Position numbers and translations under genes: made by a program
Origin: Methanocorpusculum sp.
Lineage (GTDB): Archaea > Halobacteriota > Methanomicrobia > Methanomicrobiales > Methanocorpusculaceae
NCBI GenBank assembly: GCA_029987115.1
Contig: DALTWK010000004.1
Span: 1-64,000, forward strand
Direction of reading: 5' to 3'
DNA length: 64,000 bases
Notes under the pieces: generated by a model
What the model saw: only the letters and a program-made list of their open reading frames with translations
Told to the model about the DNA's origin: nothing
Databases searched by the model: none
Part shown: in pieces, positions 1 through 7,543 of the stretch
How the letters are laid out: each line of letters begins with the position of its first letter
Position numbering within the stretch: the first letter of the stretch is position 1

Positions 1-1
1 G

Positions 2-325
2 TACCTTGCCTACCGCACGAAGAAAGGAGACATGCCGCTGGACATCCCGGAACACATCTTCAACGTTCCCCTTGAATGGAAATTCCGGAAAGATCTGAAG
101 ATGCGGTGGTTCCGGAGATACCTGCCGGAGTTCATCGGATTCCAGTATTACGTTGCAGAGATGATCCATCTCGAAGGATGCGATTCCGTTCCGGCAATCG
201 AATCCGGCCAGGTAATCAGAAACCTGCGGGCGGCAATCGAAACCAGACTGAAATTCAAAAATGCTCTTCCGGCATGGAATATCATACCGGGTTACATACC
301 GGCGGTGATGCATGATGTCTGCTGA
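2..325 (+). CDS. Hypothetical element protein, 5' end outside window (paralogue of next gene)
   Basis: The frame is open from base 2, before the first in-frame ATG at 32, so the gene probably starts outside the window. I do not recognise the family. The visible part (about 107 residues) aligns with the next gene along its whole length: both have YLA..GD, an FN.P block, WxFRxxLP, a Y..A stretch followed by GC, IESGxVIRxL, and end in WNI. The two are therefore tandem paralogues. The stop overlaps the next start by 14 bases, suggesting translational coupling. There is no signal peptide, membrane segment or zinc motif in the visible part. Function unknown. Confidence 0.6.
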   Translation, partial: YLAYRTKKGDMPLDIPEHIFNVPLEWKFRKDLKMRWFRRYLPEFIGFQYYVAEMIHLEGCDSVPAIESGQVIRNLRAAIETRLKFKNALPAWNIIPGYIPAVMHDVC

Positions 326-749
326 TGCGGTACAGTCACCGGTCACCGATTTCCTTGCGCAAGAGGAAGCCCCCAGATTCGTCTACCTCAAAACATACTA
401 TATCCCAGAAATCGGGTTCGTAGTTCCGTATCTTGCGGTGAAAGCAGGCGATTCGTTTGTCCCGATGACCATGCCCGCGGACCCCTTCAACACACCCGCA
501 AAGAAGGATGACAAAACCTTCTGGTCGTTCCGCAATTTTCTTCCGACAGCACTGGCAGCCCAGTACGAAACCGCGGAACGCGCCGGAATCAAAGGATGCA
601 CCTTCCGGAAATCCATCGAATCCGGGTCCGTCATCAGAAAACTCATGAAATACCTCAGAACACGAATGGACCTGAAAGGAACTGAACTCACATGGAATAT
701 CAAGGAGTTCACAAAACCGGTAAAACGTCGGAAACGTTCGTCAAAATAA
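312..749 (+). CDS. Hypothetical element protein, tandem paralogue of preceding gene
   Basis: 145 residues beginning MMSADAV, with a second in-frame ATG at 315. It shares with the upstream gene the order PYLA..GD, FNTP, WSFRNFLP, GC, IESGSVIRKL and TWNI. The C-terminus is very basic (KRRKRSSK), consistent with nucleic-acid binding, but no known fold is recognised. It is the last gene before an approximately 840-base non-coding stretch, so these two genes likely end an operon that begins outside the window. A long inverted repeat (759-820) follows and may mark the transcript end. Not assignable to a function from sequence alone. Confidence 0.6.
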   Translation: MMSADAVQSPVTDFLAQEEAPRFVYLKTYYIPEIGFVVPYLAVKAGDSFVPMTMPADPFNTPAKKDDKTFWSFRNFLPTALAAQYETAERAGIKGCTFRKSIESGSVIRKLMKYLRTRMDLKGTELTWNIKEFTKPVKRRKRSSK

Positions 750-758
750 CGATTTAAT

Positions 759-820
759 GCGGTGCCGGGTATGGAAAAACTAACCCTGAATAACGAATAT
801 TGAGATTAGAGTGGCACCGC
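759..820. repeat. 8-bp inverted repeat after the tandem paralogues
   Basis: GCGGTGCC at 759-766 is perfectly repeated inverted at 813-820 (GGCACCGC), with 46 bases between. It lies 10 bases after the stop of the preceding gene. It could be a transcript-end structure or a protein-binding site; no T-run follows, so a terminator is not clear. Confidence 0.4.
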
Positions 821-1464
821 ACCATCTCAGAATTCGATGCGGAAGATGATATATGTTTGCTGAATCGATTGGCAATTTTATCCCTCTCGGCAGCATATCC
901 CCGAGTCCGCCCTCAACAGTTTTCTCATTAATACAGATAGTTCCCAGCAATTGTTATTTCTCTCAGACTTCATTTGAAGAGTTCAAAAAAGCCCCGAATA
1001 TAGTCTGAAGCTCCGCGCAATCGAATGGAATTATTCAGATTCTTTTTTCCTCGAAGATGCCTGAAGTTTTTGAATGTTGAAACAATTCCCGTGAATCTGC
1101 CAACGTGCGGATTCATTCAGAGGATTCATCTGAATAAATAGGTTGTGATTTTCATTTTTAATCCTTGTTCCACAGGGTTTTATCTACTTCTTATTTCAGA
1201 CTTTATTATTGCAGTATAGGCCGGACGGCATCTTCCTATACGCTCCGAATTCCTTCATGGTGCCGACCGGAGGAGGCATTCATAATAATCTGGTGATTAT
1301 TTTGACAGTGCTTCAAGAGGGCACATTTGTGTCATATCATTACAGGGCATTATCCCGTCTTATGAACGATGGTGAAAGTTCCGGGACCCTGAGTACAGCA
1401 AAAGAATATCCCGCCCATACGAGATCGACCAAAATCCGGAGCGGGAAGGCGTCCGAGTTGTATC

Positions 1465-1560
1465 AGACAATTAATAGATTGTCTTTTACTGCTGATAAAC
1501 CCATTCGTCGGAACAGAGCGAACGCTCTCGACGGATTTCTGCCTCTAATCAGAAATTCGA
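1465..1560 (+). ncRNA. Candidate structured leader RNA: three hairpins upstream of early operon
   Basis: Three consecutive perfect or near-perfect hairpins: AGACAA/TTGTCT (1465-1470 with 1479-1484), AGAGCG-AA-CGCTCT (1515-1528) extended by CGTCG (1506-1510) with CGACG (1529-1533), and ATTTCTG/CAGAAAT ending near 1556. They end about 30 bases before the first start codon of the operon. This could be an untranslated leader with a regulatory fold or a small RNA. Strand is assumed from the downstream genes. Confidence 0.3.
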
Positions 1561-1588
1561 ACGTAAATCAAGCGAATGGGGGTTCTGT

Positions 1589-1843
1589 ATGAGCTACCGC
1601 TTCTGGGTTCAGGAAGATGAACCGTTACTGAAGTTCGTCTATGAACACCCCGGGTGTATTATTCTTGATTTCCGCTCAGTTTCCAATTTGAGCGAGTCAG
1701 AAATTCAGTCATCGCTGCAGCGGCTGCTGGGACGCGGCGTACTGGTGAAAGTCAATCGTGTCTATCCGACTCCAACGCGCCATCGAACCGTCTGGTCATA
1801 CCGGATTAACAATCGATTCGAAGCGGAGGTTTCTGCGTTATGA
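1589..1843 (+). CDS. Small winged-helix DNA-binding protein
   Basis: 84 residues. The middle reads as a winged helix-turn-helix: LLKFVYEHPGC, a helix-turn-helix around the SNLSESEIQSSLQRLL segment, then a basic wing. It resembles the N-terminal half of the gene at 3958 (same xxxYEHxGC opening and xxLxRLLxxGxxxKxxR pattern), so the two probably share ancestry. The start is supported by GGGGGT seven bases upstream. It is the first gene of the coupled early operon, and its stop overlaps the next start (ATGA). Likely an element transcription regulator; target unknown. Confidence 0.65.
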   Translation: MSYRFWVQEDEPLLKFVYEHPGCIILDFRSVSNLSESEIQSSLQRLLGRGVLVKVNRVYPTPTRHRTVWSYRINNRFEAEVSAL

Positions 1844-2319
1844 AGTTAGGGGATGTTTTCACTGCTCTCGAATCGCTTGATGCAGAAAATATGACTCTTG
1901 ACCCAGCGGAGAAAGGCCGGTATCATATCACGTTTGATATTTGTACGGTGACATCCTCAGGGGATGGGGGAGAATCCGCTGTAAAAGAACCGGTTCTCTC
2001 CCTGAAAGAATGGACGAAGGAGGAACGTGCCGCTATTATTTGTGCCGGTGATGCTGATACGGCTTTGCGCCGGTATCAGTACCATTTCTCCGACGGTAGC
2101 AGAACCGAAAGCGCAGTACGGAGGATGTGGAGGAAATTTTACGAAACTCATCAGCTGCTTAAGAAAGGTTCCAAGGTTTGCGTTATGCAGCAGGGGAATG
2201 ACTACGATGGACAAACCGGTGTTATTTTTGATTTTGAGGATAACTACCTCGTTGCAAATGTCAAGTTTTCTCACGAGGAAATCGTCAAGTTCCCGGTTGC
2301 CAGTCTCCAGGCGGTGTAA
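1840..2319 (+). CDS. SANT/Myb-like helix-turn-helix protein with KOW-like C-terminus
   Basis: 159 residues. An N-terminal part of unknown fold is followed by a segment opening EWTKEERAAII and closing SRTESAVRRMWRKF, which has the spacing of a Myb/SANT-type or GcrA-type helix-turn-helix. The last 50 residues (from KKGSKVCVM through YDGQTGVIFDF to FPVASLQAV) look like a small KOW/SH3-like beta barrel. Nucleic-acid binding is therefore likely. Its start overlaps the preceding stop by four bases. Family not recognised as a whole; the two-domain reading is my inference from pattern. Confidence 0.6.
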   Translation: MKLGDVFTALESLDAENMTLDPAEKGRYHITFDICTVTSSGDGGESAVKEPVLSLKEWTKEERAAIICAGDADTALRRYQYHFSDGSRTESAVRRMWRKFYETHQLLKKGSKVCVMQQGNDYDGQTGVIFDFEDNYLVANVKFSHEEIVKFPVASLQAV

Positions 2320-2321
2320 CC

Positions 2322-2555
2322 TTGGTCATTCACAAATCAGCGTTAAAGACCCGGGTGCGTTCACCCGGAAAACCCCCTGTTCTTGCCAAGTGCTGTTACT
2401 GTCGCCATCTGCAGTATGTTGCCCGGGACGAGTATGACTATTATGAAGAGTGTGATGAAGGATTCAACCGGACGTATCGCAGGAATGTTCAGCCGGAAAT
2501 CAATCCGTGCCCGAAATTCTCTCCCTGGGAGGACAGCAAAGGGGGAAGGAAATGA
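2322..2555 (+). CDS. Small CxxC protein, putative zinc binding
   Basis: 77 residues starting at TTG two bases after the previous stop; there is no in-frame ATG, and a GTG at 2354 is the only other plausible start. A CCYCRH pair and two later cysteines (EECDEG and NPCPKF) give a possible four-cysteine zinc site. Basic N-terminus. The stop overlaps the next start in ATGA arrangement, which supports it being translated. Similar tiny cysteine proteins follow at 2552, 3030, 8054 and 8262. No function assigned. Confidence 0.5.
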   Translation: MVIHKSALKTRVRSPGKPPVLAKCCYCRHLQYVARDEYDYYEECDEGFNRTYRRNVQPEINPCPKFSPWEDSKGGRK

Positions 2556-2728
2556 GAGATCATTTGATTCTCTGCTTCTCCTGTCGGAATCTCAAAGAGG
2601 TTGACATTCATGAGTTCGGAAAATTCCGTCAGCTGTACGGTATCTGGTGTAAGGATGTTGCATGCGGAGGAATGATGCAGCTTCCCTGCGTATCCTGCCC
2701 GCGGTATGATCCGGTGGAGAAACAATGA
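2552..2728 (+). CDS. 58-residue CxxC protein
   Basis: The start at 2552 is chosen because GGAAGGA ends one base before it and it overlaps the preceding stop (ATGA); an upstream in-frame ATG at 2507 lies inside the previous gene. Cysteine pairs occur in LILCFSCRNLK and LPCVSCPRYDP, with two more cysteines in the middle (IWCKDVACGG), giving a likely zinc-ribbon or treble-clef fold. It overlaps the next gene by four bases. Probably an accessory nucleic-acid or protein-interaction factor of the element; nothing further can be said. Confidence 0.55.
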   Translation: MRDHLILCFSCRNLKEVDIHEFGKFRQLYGIWCKDVACGGMMQLPCVSCPRYDPVEKQ

Positions 2729-3033
2729 GCGGTTACAACCTCAATTCCACATCGCTGCCGTCCGGCGCAAAAAACTATCTCATGGCGAATCCGGATTGTG
2801 TGACGATATTGAAAGTGATGACAGAAAAACCGCACCAGTTTCTGAATTCAGAAAACCTTTCGAGAAGAAGCGGTCTTAACCGGTATTATATTGCCTGGAA
2901 TATCATCCGTCAGTTCCGCAGATACAATCTCATTCAGAGAAAGGTGAGAAAGGAGAATAATATCCGGGTTTCTTACTGGCGGCCGCATCCGGAACTGGTA
3001 TGCCCCCTGATTTCGTTTCTGGAGGGAAGATGA
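2725..3033 (+). CDS. Winged-helix DNA-binding protein
   Basis: 102 residues. The central region (about residues 28-85) reads as a winged helix: TILKVMTEKPHQ, a recognition region LSRRSGLNRYYIAWNIIRQF, then a basic turn with RKVRKENNIRVSYW as wing. Position between small cysteine proteins in the coupled operon suggests a regulator or accessory replication factor. Start and stop both overlap neighbours by four bases (2725-2728 and 3030-3033). It is not obviously paralogous to the winged-helix proteins at 1589 or 3958 beyond the fold. Confidence 0.6.
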   Translation: MSGYNLNSTSLPSGAKNYLMANPDCVTILKVMTEKPHQFLNSENLSRRSGLNRYYIAWNIIRQFRRYNLIQRKVRKENNIRVSYWRPHPELVCPLISFLEGR

Positions 3034-3197
3034 GCGGGAAAGAAAAGGTCCGCTGCAGATACTGCGTCTGGATGGATGCAGATTTACTTGATCCAAAGGA
3101 TGTCGGCAGGTGTCTGTATCCTCTGAAAAAAGGGGAGCGGTGGATGAATTTTGAAGCAAAGAGAACGTGCGAAGGATATGAAGAGAAGATACAATGA
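3030..3197 (+). CDS. 55-residue CxxC protein
   Basis: The start at 3030 is preceded by GGAGGGAA and overlaps the previous stop (ATGA); an upstream in-frame ATG at 3000 is inside the preceding gene and less likely. Motif RCRYCVWMDAD near the N-terminus plus later cysteines GRCLYP and RTCEGY could hold one zinc ion. The stop overlaps the start of the RecT-like gene, so the two are likely translated together. Function unknown; a helper of the annealase is one possibility based only on position. Confidence 0.5.
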   Translation: MSGKEKVRCRYCVWMDADLLDPKDVGRCLYPLKKGERWMNFEAKRTCEGYEEKIQ

Positions 3198-3958
3198 CAA
3201 CAGCAAGAATACCAAACAGCGACATGGCGAATTTCACCGATGAAGAACTGAAGCGGGCTGAAGAACTGCTCGGATGCAAACTCGACCGCGGCAACCTCCT
3301 GCGTGCCTTGATTTTTCAGAGAGATGCCGGACTATCTATCGCCCGCGGAGAAATCGGAGTTGTTTCTTTCAACGGGAAACCGCGTGTGGAAGTGACGAAG
3401 AACGGTTATCTGGCGTATGCATCGCGGCAGCCGGAATATGATGGATATGAATCAGGATTTGCAGAAGATGAAATCGGCGGACGATATGCCTGGTGCAAAG
3501 TATACATTAAAGGAAGAGGCCACATCCCGGCAAACAAAGTCTATTTCAAGGAAGAGATGCAGGAGAAAGCTCCTATCTGGAAACAGCGTCCGCTTTTCAT
3601 GATGGAAAAAGTTGCAATCAAACGTGCTCATAAAGACGCTTTCGCCTCTTTATGTGGAAACAGTGATGATACTGAAAGCATCTCTGAAGAGTCCGAACTG
3701 ATATCTGCTGAACCTGTCGCAGGTGATGAATCGGTGTTTACCGAAGATTATACGAAGAATCCGTCTAAGGTATACACAAATGATCAGGCGGAAAGCATCA
3801 AGCAGAATATGATTCAGCGCGGTATGTTTGTCGGTGATGTCTTTGAACGTGCACGCCTGGATGACACACTGATGGATGGAGATATGATAGATGAGCATTT
3901 CAGAAAAGAGCTTGAAAAGCAGCAGCAGGAACTTGAGAAACAGTATCCGGAGGTATAA
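3194..3958 (+). CDS. RecT/Bet-family single-strand annealing protein
   Basis: 254 residues. The middle matches the Bet/RecT superfamily pattern of phage recombinases: a Gly-rich substrate loop followed by KNGYLAYASRQPEYDG, then GRYAWCKVYIKGRGH, and the hallmark WKQRPLFMMEKVAIKRAHKD that corresponds to the conserved W-x-x-x-P-x-x-M...K..A segment. Such proteins bind single-stranded DNA and anneal complementary strands during phage recombination and replication. The C-terminus is acidic then coiled (EKQQQELEKQ), which may bind a partner. In bacterial phages the gene usually sits beside a 5'-3' exonuclease; none is visible in this window. Its placement just before prim-pol and helicase ties it to element replication. 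Confidence 0.8.
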   Translation: MTTARIPNSDMANFTDEELKRAEELLGCKLDRGNLLRALIFQRDAGLSIARGEIGVVSFNGKPRVEVTKNGYLAYASRQPEYDGYESGFAEDEIGGRYAWCKVYIKGRGHIPANKVYFKEEMQEKAPIWKQRPLFMMEKVAIKRAHKDAFASLCGNSDDTESISEESELISAEPVAGDESVFTEDYTKNPSKVYTNDQAESIKQNMIQRGMFVGDVFERARLDDTLMDGDMIDEHFRKELEKQQQELEKQYPEV

Positions 3959-4452
3959 TGGTACGTTCACTTTCGCGTATGGATGATGCTGATATTGCCG
4001 TTTTCTCCTACATTTATGAGCATTCCGGATGTCTGTTCCGCGACATTGCTGAAAGTCTGGAACTTGATAAGAATACTCTTGCGGGTACTCTGGGGCGTCT
4101 GCTTAAGTACGGCATGGTAACGAAATGGAAACGGATTGAAGTTGATGATTTTCATGGCACCAAACCGCGTGTTCTCTATACGGTCCCGTCGCACATTCCG
4201 GAAGATATCATGTGTGTAACCCTGGAGAAAATTATTGCTGCAGCTAAATCCGTACAGAAAACACAGCCTTCATTTTCCATCCATGATCTCTATTTCGAGC
4301 TGTTCGGAGACAGCAGAAGCCACGGAAAAACGGTAGCCTCTCTGATTCGTTCATCATTAAAAGAGCCGCTCTTTGCAGTAGTGGAGGGGGAAAAGACTGC
4401 ACGCGGTCAGAAGAAATACCGGTATGCGGGTGAAAGCAATGACATCGTTTGA
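3958..4452 (+). CDS. Winged-helix protein with two putative DNA-binding domains
   Basis: 164 residues. The first half (about 8-70) is a winged helix: DIAVFSYIYEHSGCLFRDIA followed by LDKNTLAGTLGRLLKYGMV and a wing. This resembles the protein encoded at 1589. The second half (KSVQKTQPSFSIHDLYFEL onwards, ending RGQKKYRYAG) looks like a second winged-helix-like unit. ATG shares its first base with the preceding TAA, with GGAGG upstream. The gene overlaps prim-pol by 14 bases. Could be a replication-initiation or regulatory protein; origin binding is speculation. Confidence 0.6.
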   Translation: MVRSLSRMDDADIAVFSYIYEHSGCLFRDIAESLELDKNTLAGTLGRLLKYGMVTKWKRIEVDDFHGTKPRVLYTVPSHIPEDIMCVTLEKIIAAAKSVQKTQPSFSIHDLYFELFGDSRSHGKTVASLIRSSLKEPLFAVVEGEKTARGQKKYRYAGESNDIV

Positions 4453-5491
4453 AGAGATTAATTCTCTTTCTCTCCGCCGTGCTGCAGAGGCATACATGGA
4501 TATGGGATTCTCTCTCATACCCCTTGCCCCTGAAAGCAAATCTGCTGAAGTGAGTCCGGGATGGGCGGGCGATAAATTCCGCTGTCCGCGGAATCACTGG
4601 GATTATTTTCTCCGTGATAATATGGGCATGCATCTCGGGAGAAGCAGAATGCTGGTTCTCGATATTGACAGTCTTGACAACTGCATGATTTGTTTCACTG
4701 CTATTACCGATGATTTGCTGAATACTACTGAAGTCGCGGAACCCTTCTGGAAACTGCGTACTGCGGGAATCAGAAGCGGGAAGAAAGGCAGTGCAAAGCG
4801 GGTGTTTCGGATACCACCGGATTGTCCTGAATTAGAACCGAAAAAAATCTCATGGGTTTCTGCCGACGGCAAATCAGAATGTATTTTCGAACTTCGATGC
4901 GGCAGTCAGCAGGATGTGCTTCCTCCGTCCATTCATCCGGAAACGAAAAAACCGTATCAGTGGATTAAGCATTCTGAGGCTCCGGTGATTGAGATTCTCG
5001 ATGCCCCGAAAGACCTGATTTATCTCTGGGTGAACTGGAAGGATTTCAAGGAGATTATGGAGAAAGCAAATCCGAATTATGTCCCTCCTAAAGTAACAAA
5101 AAAGATGAAAAAGTCGGGTATTGTCTACCAGGGGACCAACTACATTGAGATGTGGAAGAATCAGCAGAACCTTGCTTCGTGGCTGGAACAGTGCGGGTAT
5201 CAGAGGAAGACGGCAACCCGGTATCTCTCGCCGAATTCTCATTCGGGAATCCCGGGAATTCTCATCGGAAACGGAGGGTCGACCTTTTACTCATTTGGCG
5301 AGTCGGACCGGTTTGCCGACAATCACTGCCATGATGTCTATGATCTCCTGGTGGAATACAAATGCAGCGGTGACCGCCGTGCTGCATGGGAATATATCCT
5401 GAAAGAACTCGGAGTAGAAACCTATGGTGAACGGATTGAAAAGCAAATACGTGAAAAACAGGGCAGAGACCCCTGGCATGGGAGGATTTGA
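4439..5491 (+). CDS. Bifunctional primase-polymerase (prim-pol) domain protein
   Basis: About 350 residues from the ATG at 4439, preferred over the upstream ATG at 4424 because GGTGA lies seven bases before it. N-terminal features fit the prim-pol fold found in plasmid and viral replication proteins: YMDMGFSLIPLAPESK (substrate entry), MGMHLGRSRMLVLDID with the metal-binding Asp pair, then KRVFRIP and the block FELRCGSQQDVLPPSIHP, which matches the conserved histidine/arginine region. The C-terminal third is a separate domain with an HD.YDLL helix region, as in helicase-loading linkers. It is immediately followed by an SF3 helicase, the usual partner. Likely primes and copies the element's DNA. 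Confidence 0.8.
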   Translation: MTSFEEINSLSLRRAAEAYMDMGFSLIPLAPESKSAEVSPGWAGDKFRCPRNHWDYFLRDNMGMHLGRSRMLVLDIDSLDNCMICFTAITDDLLNTTEVAEPFWKLRTAGIRSGKKGSAKRVFRIPPDCPELEPKKISWVSADGKSECIFELRCGSQQDVLPPSIHPETKKPYQWIKHSEAPVIEILDAPKDLIYLWVNWKDFKEIMEKANPNYVPPKVTKKMKKSGIVYQGTNYIEMWKNQQNLASWLEQCGYQRKTATRYLSPNSHSGIPGILIGNGGSTFYSFGESDRFADNHCHDVYDLLVEYKCSGDRRAAWEYILKELGVETYGERIEKQIREKQGRDPWHGRI

Positions 5492-7032
5492 TGGTTCCTG
5501 AAAAACTCCCCGCTGTTCCTGCAGCAATTGAGTGTGATCCGGTTGCAACTCCTGATCTCGATGACTTTTTCCTGGAAGAAGAGGTTCCGGCAAAAGACGG
5601 GAAAATTGGGAAGGTGAAGACGTTATCAACGGTTAACATTGCTCATAAAGCCATCCAGTTTTTCCAGCCGGTGATGTACGCGAACGCTCTGTTCGTTTAC
5701 AACACCGATAATGGTCTGTACGGAATCGATACCGGAGAGACCGGCTGCTGGGTTCAGAAACAGCTGAACCGCATGTACCGGGAACATGCGAAGTACGGAC
5801 TGAAAGTCGGTATGAAATGCGACCCTGTTGTTCGTGAAGTTGTAAGCCAGGTAAAAGCCGCCAAAATCTGCAGTATCGCTGCATCGCCATTTGATACATT
5901 CAACGGATTTCCGGTGAACAACTGTGTTCTTACGTTCGATAAAGACGGAAAAATAGATGCGGTGCCGTATACGCCGTCTATGATGTTTACCCGGAAATCT
6001 CCGGTTAACTATAATCCTGCAGCATCTACTGAAAAGGCTGAACGGATTCTGAAATCATGGATTCCGGATGTCGATGATGATGGAAAGGAACTCTGGGAAT
6101 ATCTGCTGCAGATACCGGCTCAGGCAATATATCAGAGTCTTCCCGGGATGACACCGTTCAAGAAAGCGTACATGCTCATCGGCGAACATGATTCCGGCCG
6201 AAGTTCGTACAATGTTGCAATTCAGGGATTTTTCGGGAAGGACAATGTTACCACAAAATCGCTGCAGAGTTTTGCCAACCGGTTTTCCGGCGGGGATTTG
6301 GAGGGGAAATATGTCAACTTCGGCGATGACTTGTCAACGCTAAAAATCGACGAGGGAAACCAGTTCAAAACACTAATCGGTCTATCCGAAATGACAGTGG
6401 AACGCAAGTTCAGAGACACTTACAAGGCACGTGTTTATGCAACGCATGTCTATAGTGCCAACTCACCTCCCGAAATTTCATCCGCTTTCTTCGATGATGA
6501 AGCATGGTGGAGCCGATGGGATATTGTTCTCTTCAACAATCATTTCAGACGTGATCCTTCATGGCTGGCAAAGAATATTGATGCCGAATTCTATGAAGGA
6601 TTCATGCTGCTGGTGCTGCAGGAAGTTCAGAAAATTATCCGGAATGAAGGTGTTCTGACCTTCTCACAAGACTGGCGGAGAGTAAAGAAAATTTGGACAA
6701 GCGACCTATCCATCTTCCATGATTTTGTGATGCTGTCGATAGATCCGCGACAGGGATGTCATATCTCGAAGGAATGCATGATGGAGGGGATGGTGGACTG
6801 GGCGCTGCATTATCTGCCGACACCATCGTGGATGACTGACCGCGATGAGATTGCCCAGTATCGCAAGGAGAAACGTGCAGCCCTTCCCGATTCATTCATT
6901 GACTTGACTAAAGCGCTGCGGGTTGAAGGAATCGAACCCCGGCAAATCGGTGACAAATCGTGGCCGTACTGGAATGTTACGTGGCGTGACGTGGCATGGG
7001 CTAAGATTCCTGAATTGCCGAATGATTCCTGA
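5491..7032 (+). CDS. SF3/D5-like replicative helicase with altered Walker A
   Basis: 513 residues. ATG at 5491 is preferred (GGAGG five bases upstream) over TTG at 5488; it overlaps the prim-pol stop. The order of motifs fits P4/D5-type superfamily 3 helicases: Walker A region IGEHDSGRSS (about residues 230-239), Walker B-like KYVNFGDDLS, sensor-1 region VYSANSPPEI, and arginine finger region WWSRWDIVLF. Walker A carries Arg (codon CGA at 6199-6201) where family members have Lys, while the following Ser is kept. This normally impairs ATP hydrolysis in P-loop enzymes. The protein is otherwise intact and at normal length, so selection for another role, or tolerance of Arg, is possible. Its C-terminal part contains a winged-helix-like tail. 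Confidence 0.8.
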   Translation: MVPEKLPAVPAAIECDPVATPDLDDFFLEEEVPAKDGKIGKVKTLSTVNIAHKAIQFFQPVMYANALFVYNTDNGLYGIDTGETGCWVQKQLNRMYREHAKYGLKVGMKCDPVVREVVSQVKAAKICSIAASPFDTFNGFPVNNCVLTFDKDGKIDAVPYTPSMMFTRKSPVNYNPAASTEKAERILKSWIPDVDDDGKELWEYLLQIPAQAIYQSLPGMTPFKKAYMLIGEHDSGRSSYNVAIQGFFGKDNVTTKSLQSFANRFSGGDLEGKYVNFGDDLSTLKIDEGNQFKTLIGLSEMTVERKFRDTYKARVYATHVYSANSPPEISSAFFDDEAWWSRWDIVLFNNHFRRDPSWLAKNIDAEFYEGFMLLVLQEVQKIIRNEGVLTFSQDWRRVKKIWTSDLSIFHDFVMLSIDPRQGCHISKECMMEGMVDWALHYLPTPSWMTDRDEIAQYRKEKRAALPDSFIDLTKALRVEGIEPRQIGDKSWPYWNVTWRDVAWAKIPELPNDS

Positions 7033-7249
7033 CCCAATCCCTTCTTTTCATCTTTTTCTTCGCAACTCTTTTTTATAATACATATATTCTATCATCATTT
7101 CTTTTGATTTTTCTCATGTGTGAAAGATGGAGAAAAAAGAAGAAAAGATGGGGATAACTGCAATTTCTCTCTATTTAATGCGAAAAATGATGGGATTTTC
7201 TCCCGGGTATGCTAAAACATACAAATAGGATAGTACAAACAGATTCGGC
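7033..7249 (+). promoter_or_regulatory. AT-rich intergenic region with TATA-like boxes
   Basis: This gap separates the replication operon from the membrane-protein gene. TTTTTTATAATACATATATTC-like sequence (about 7069-7089, pyrimidine-rich then TATA-like) and a second AT-rich block near 7208-7230 could be archaeal promoters or, for the T-run, the end of the replication transcript. No reading frame of note. Confidence 0.35.
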
Positions 7250-7540
7250 ATGGAACTGATCACCATCGTTCTTACAATTGCCTGTATTGCTCTTGCAGTT
7301 CTCTGCATCCTCCTCGTAATTCTCAAGTGGAATGCGTGGTCGGAGGATGCCAAAAGCGGCGTCATCTCACAGCTGTACGGCATCGGTTTGACGGTCTATC
7401 AGGCTCTGAAAAATGACGGGAAGATTGACGGGGCGGAACTCCGTGCTATCTTTAATCACATTGTCACAGCAATTGCCGCTATTACCGGACTCCACACTGA
7501 TGTTGTGGAAAAGCAGTACTCGGAAAAGCAGATTGAATAA
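7250..7540 (+). CDS. Single-pass membrane protein, holin-like in form
   Basis: 96 residues. Residues 2-26 are a continuous hydrophobic helix (ELITIVLTIACIALAVLCIL), followed by a soluble alpha-helical region containing DGKIDGAELRAIF, a Lys/Asp/Glu-spaced helix seen in phage holins of the LL-H type. The position before terminase genes fits a lysis or envelope gene. The family match is by overall form only, and the host has no peptidoglycan, so a membrane-pore role is inference. It stands alone between two non-coding stretches, suggesting its own promoter. Confidence 0.5.
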   Translation: MELITIVLTIACIALAVLCILLVILKWNAWSEDAKSGVISQLYGIGLTVYQALKNDGKIDGAELRAIFNHIVTAIAAITGLHTDVVEKQYSEKQIE

Positions 7541-7543
7541 CGG

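Larger units (their letters stand above)
750..1588. promoter_or_regulatory. Long non-coding control region before the early operon
   Basis: About 840 bases without a convincing gene. It contains inverted repeats: CTTCA/TGAAG at 968-979, ATTCAGA/TCTGAAT at 1115-1135 running directly into an AT-rich AATAAATA (1133-1140, TATA-like), and AATAATC/GATTATT at 1284-1301. A cluster of hairpins lies at 1465-1560 (separate entry). Palindromes beside a TATA-like box suggest repressor-operator control of the replication operon that starts at 1589; this could also be the element's replication origin. Neither role is shown by the sequence. Confidence 0.4.

Noticed and set aside
398..712. Leftward 104-codon frame opposite the second paralogue
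   Set aside because: It mirrors a gene supported by paralogy and lacks motifs.
1209..1592. 127-codon rightward open frame before the early operon
   Set aside because: No ribosome site or recognisable protein; its last third is made of strong hairpins (1465-1560), and amino-acid composition is not protein-like. A short regulator remains possible.
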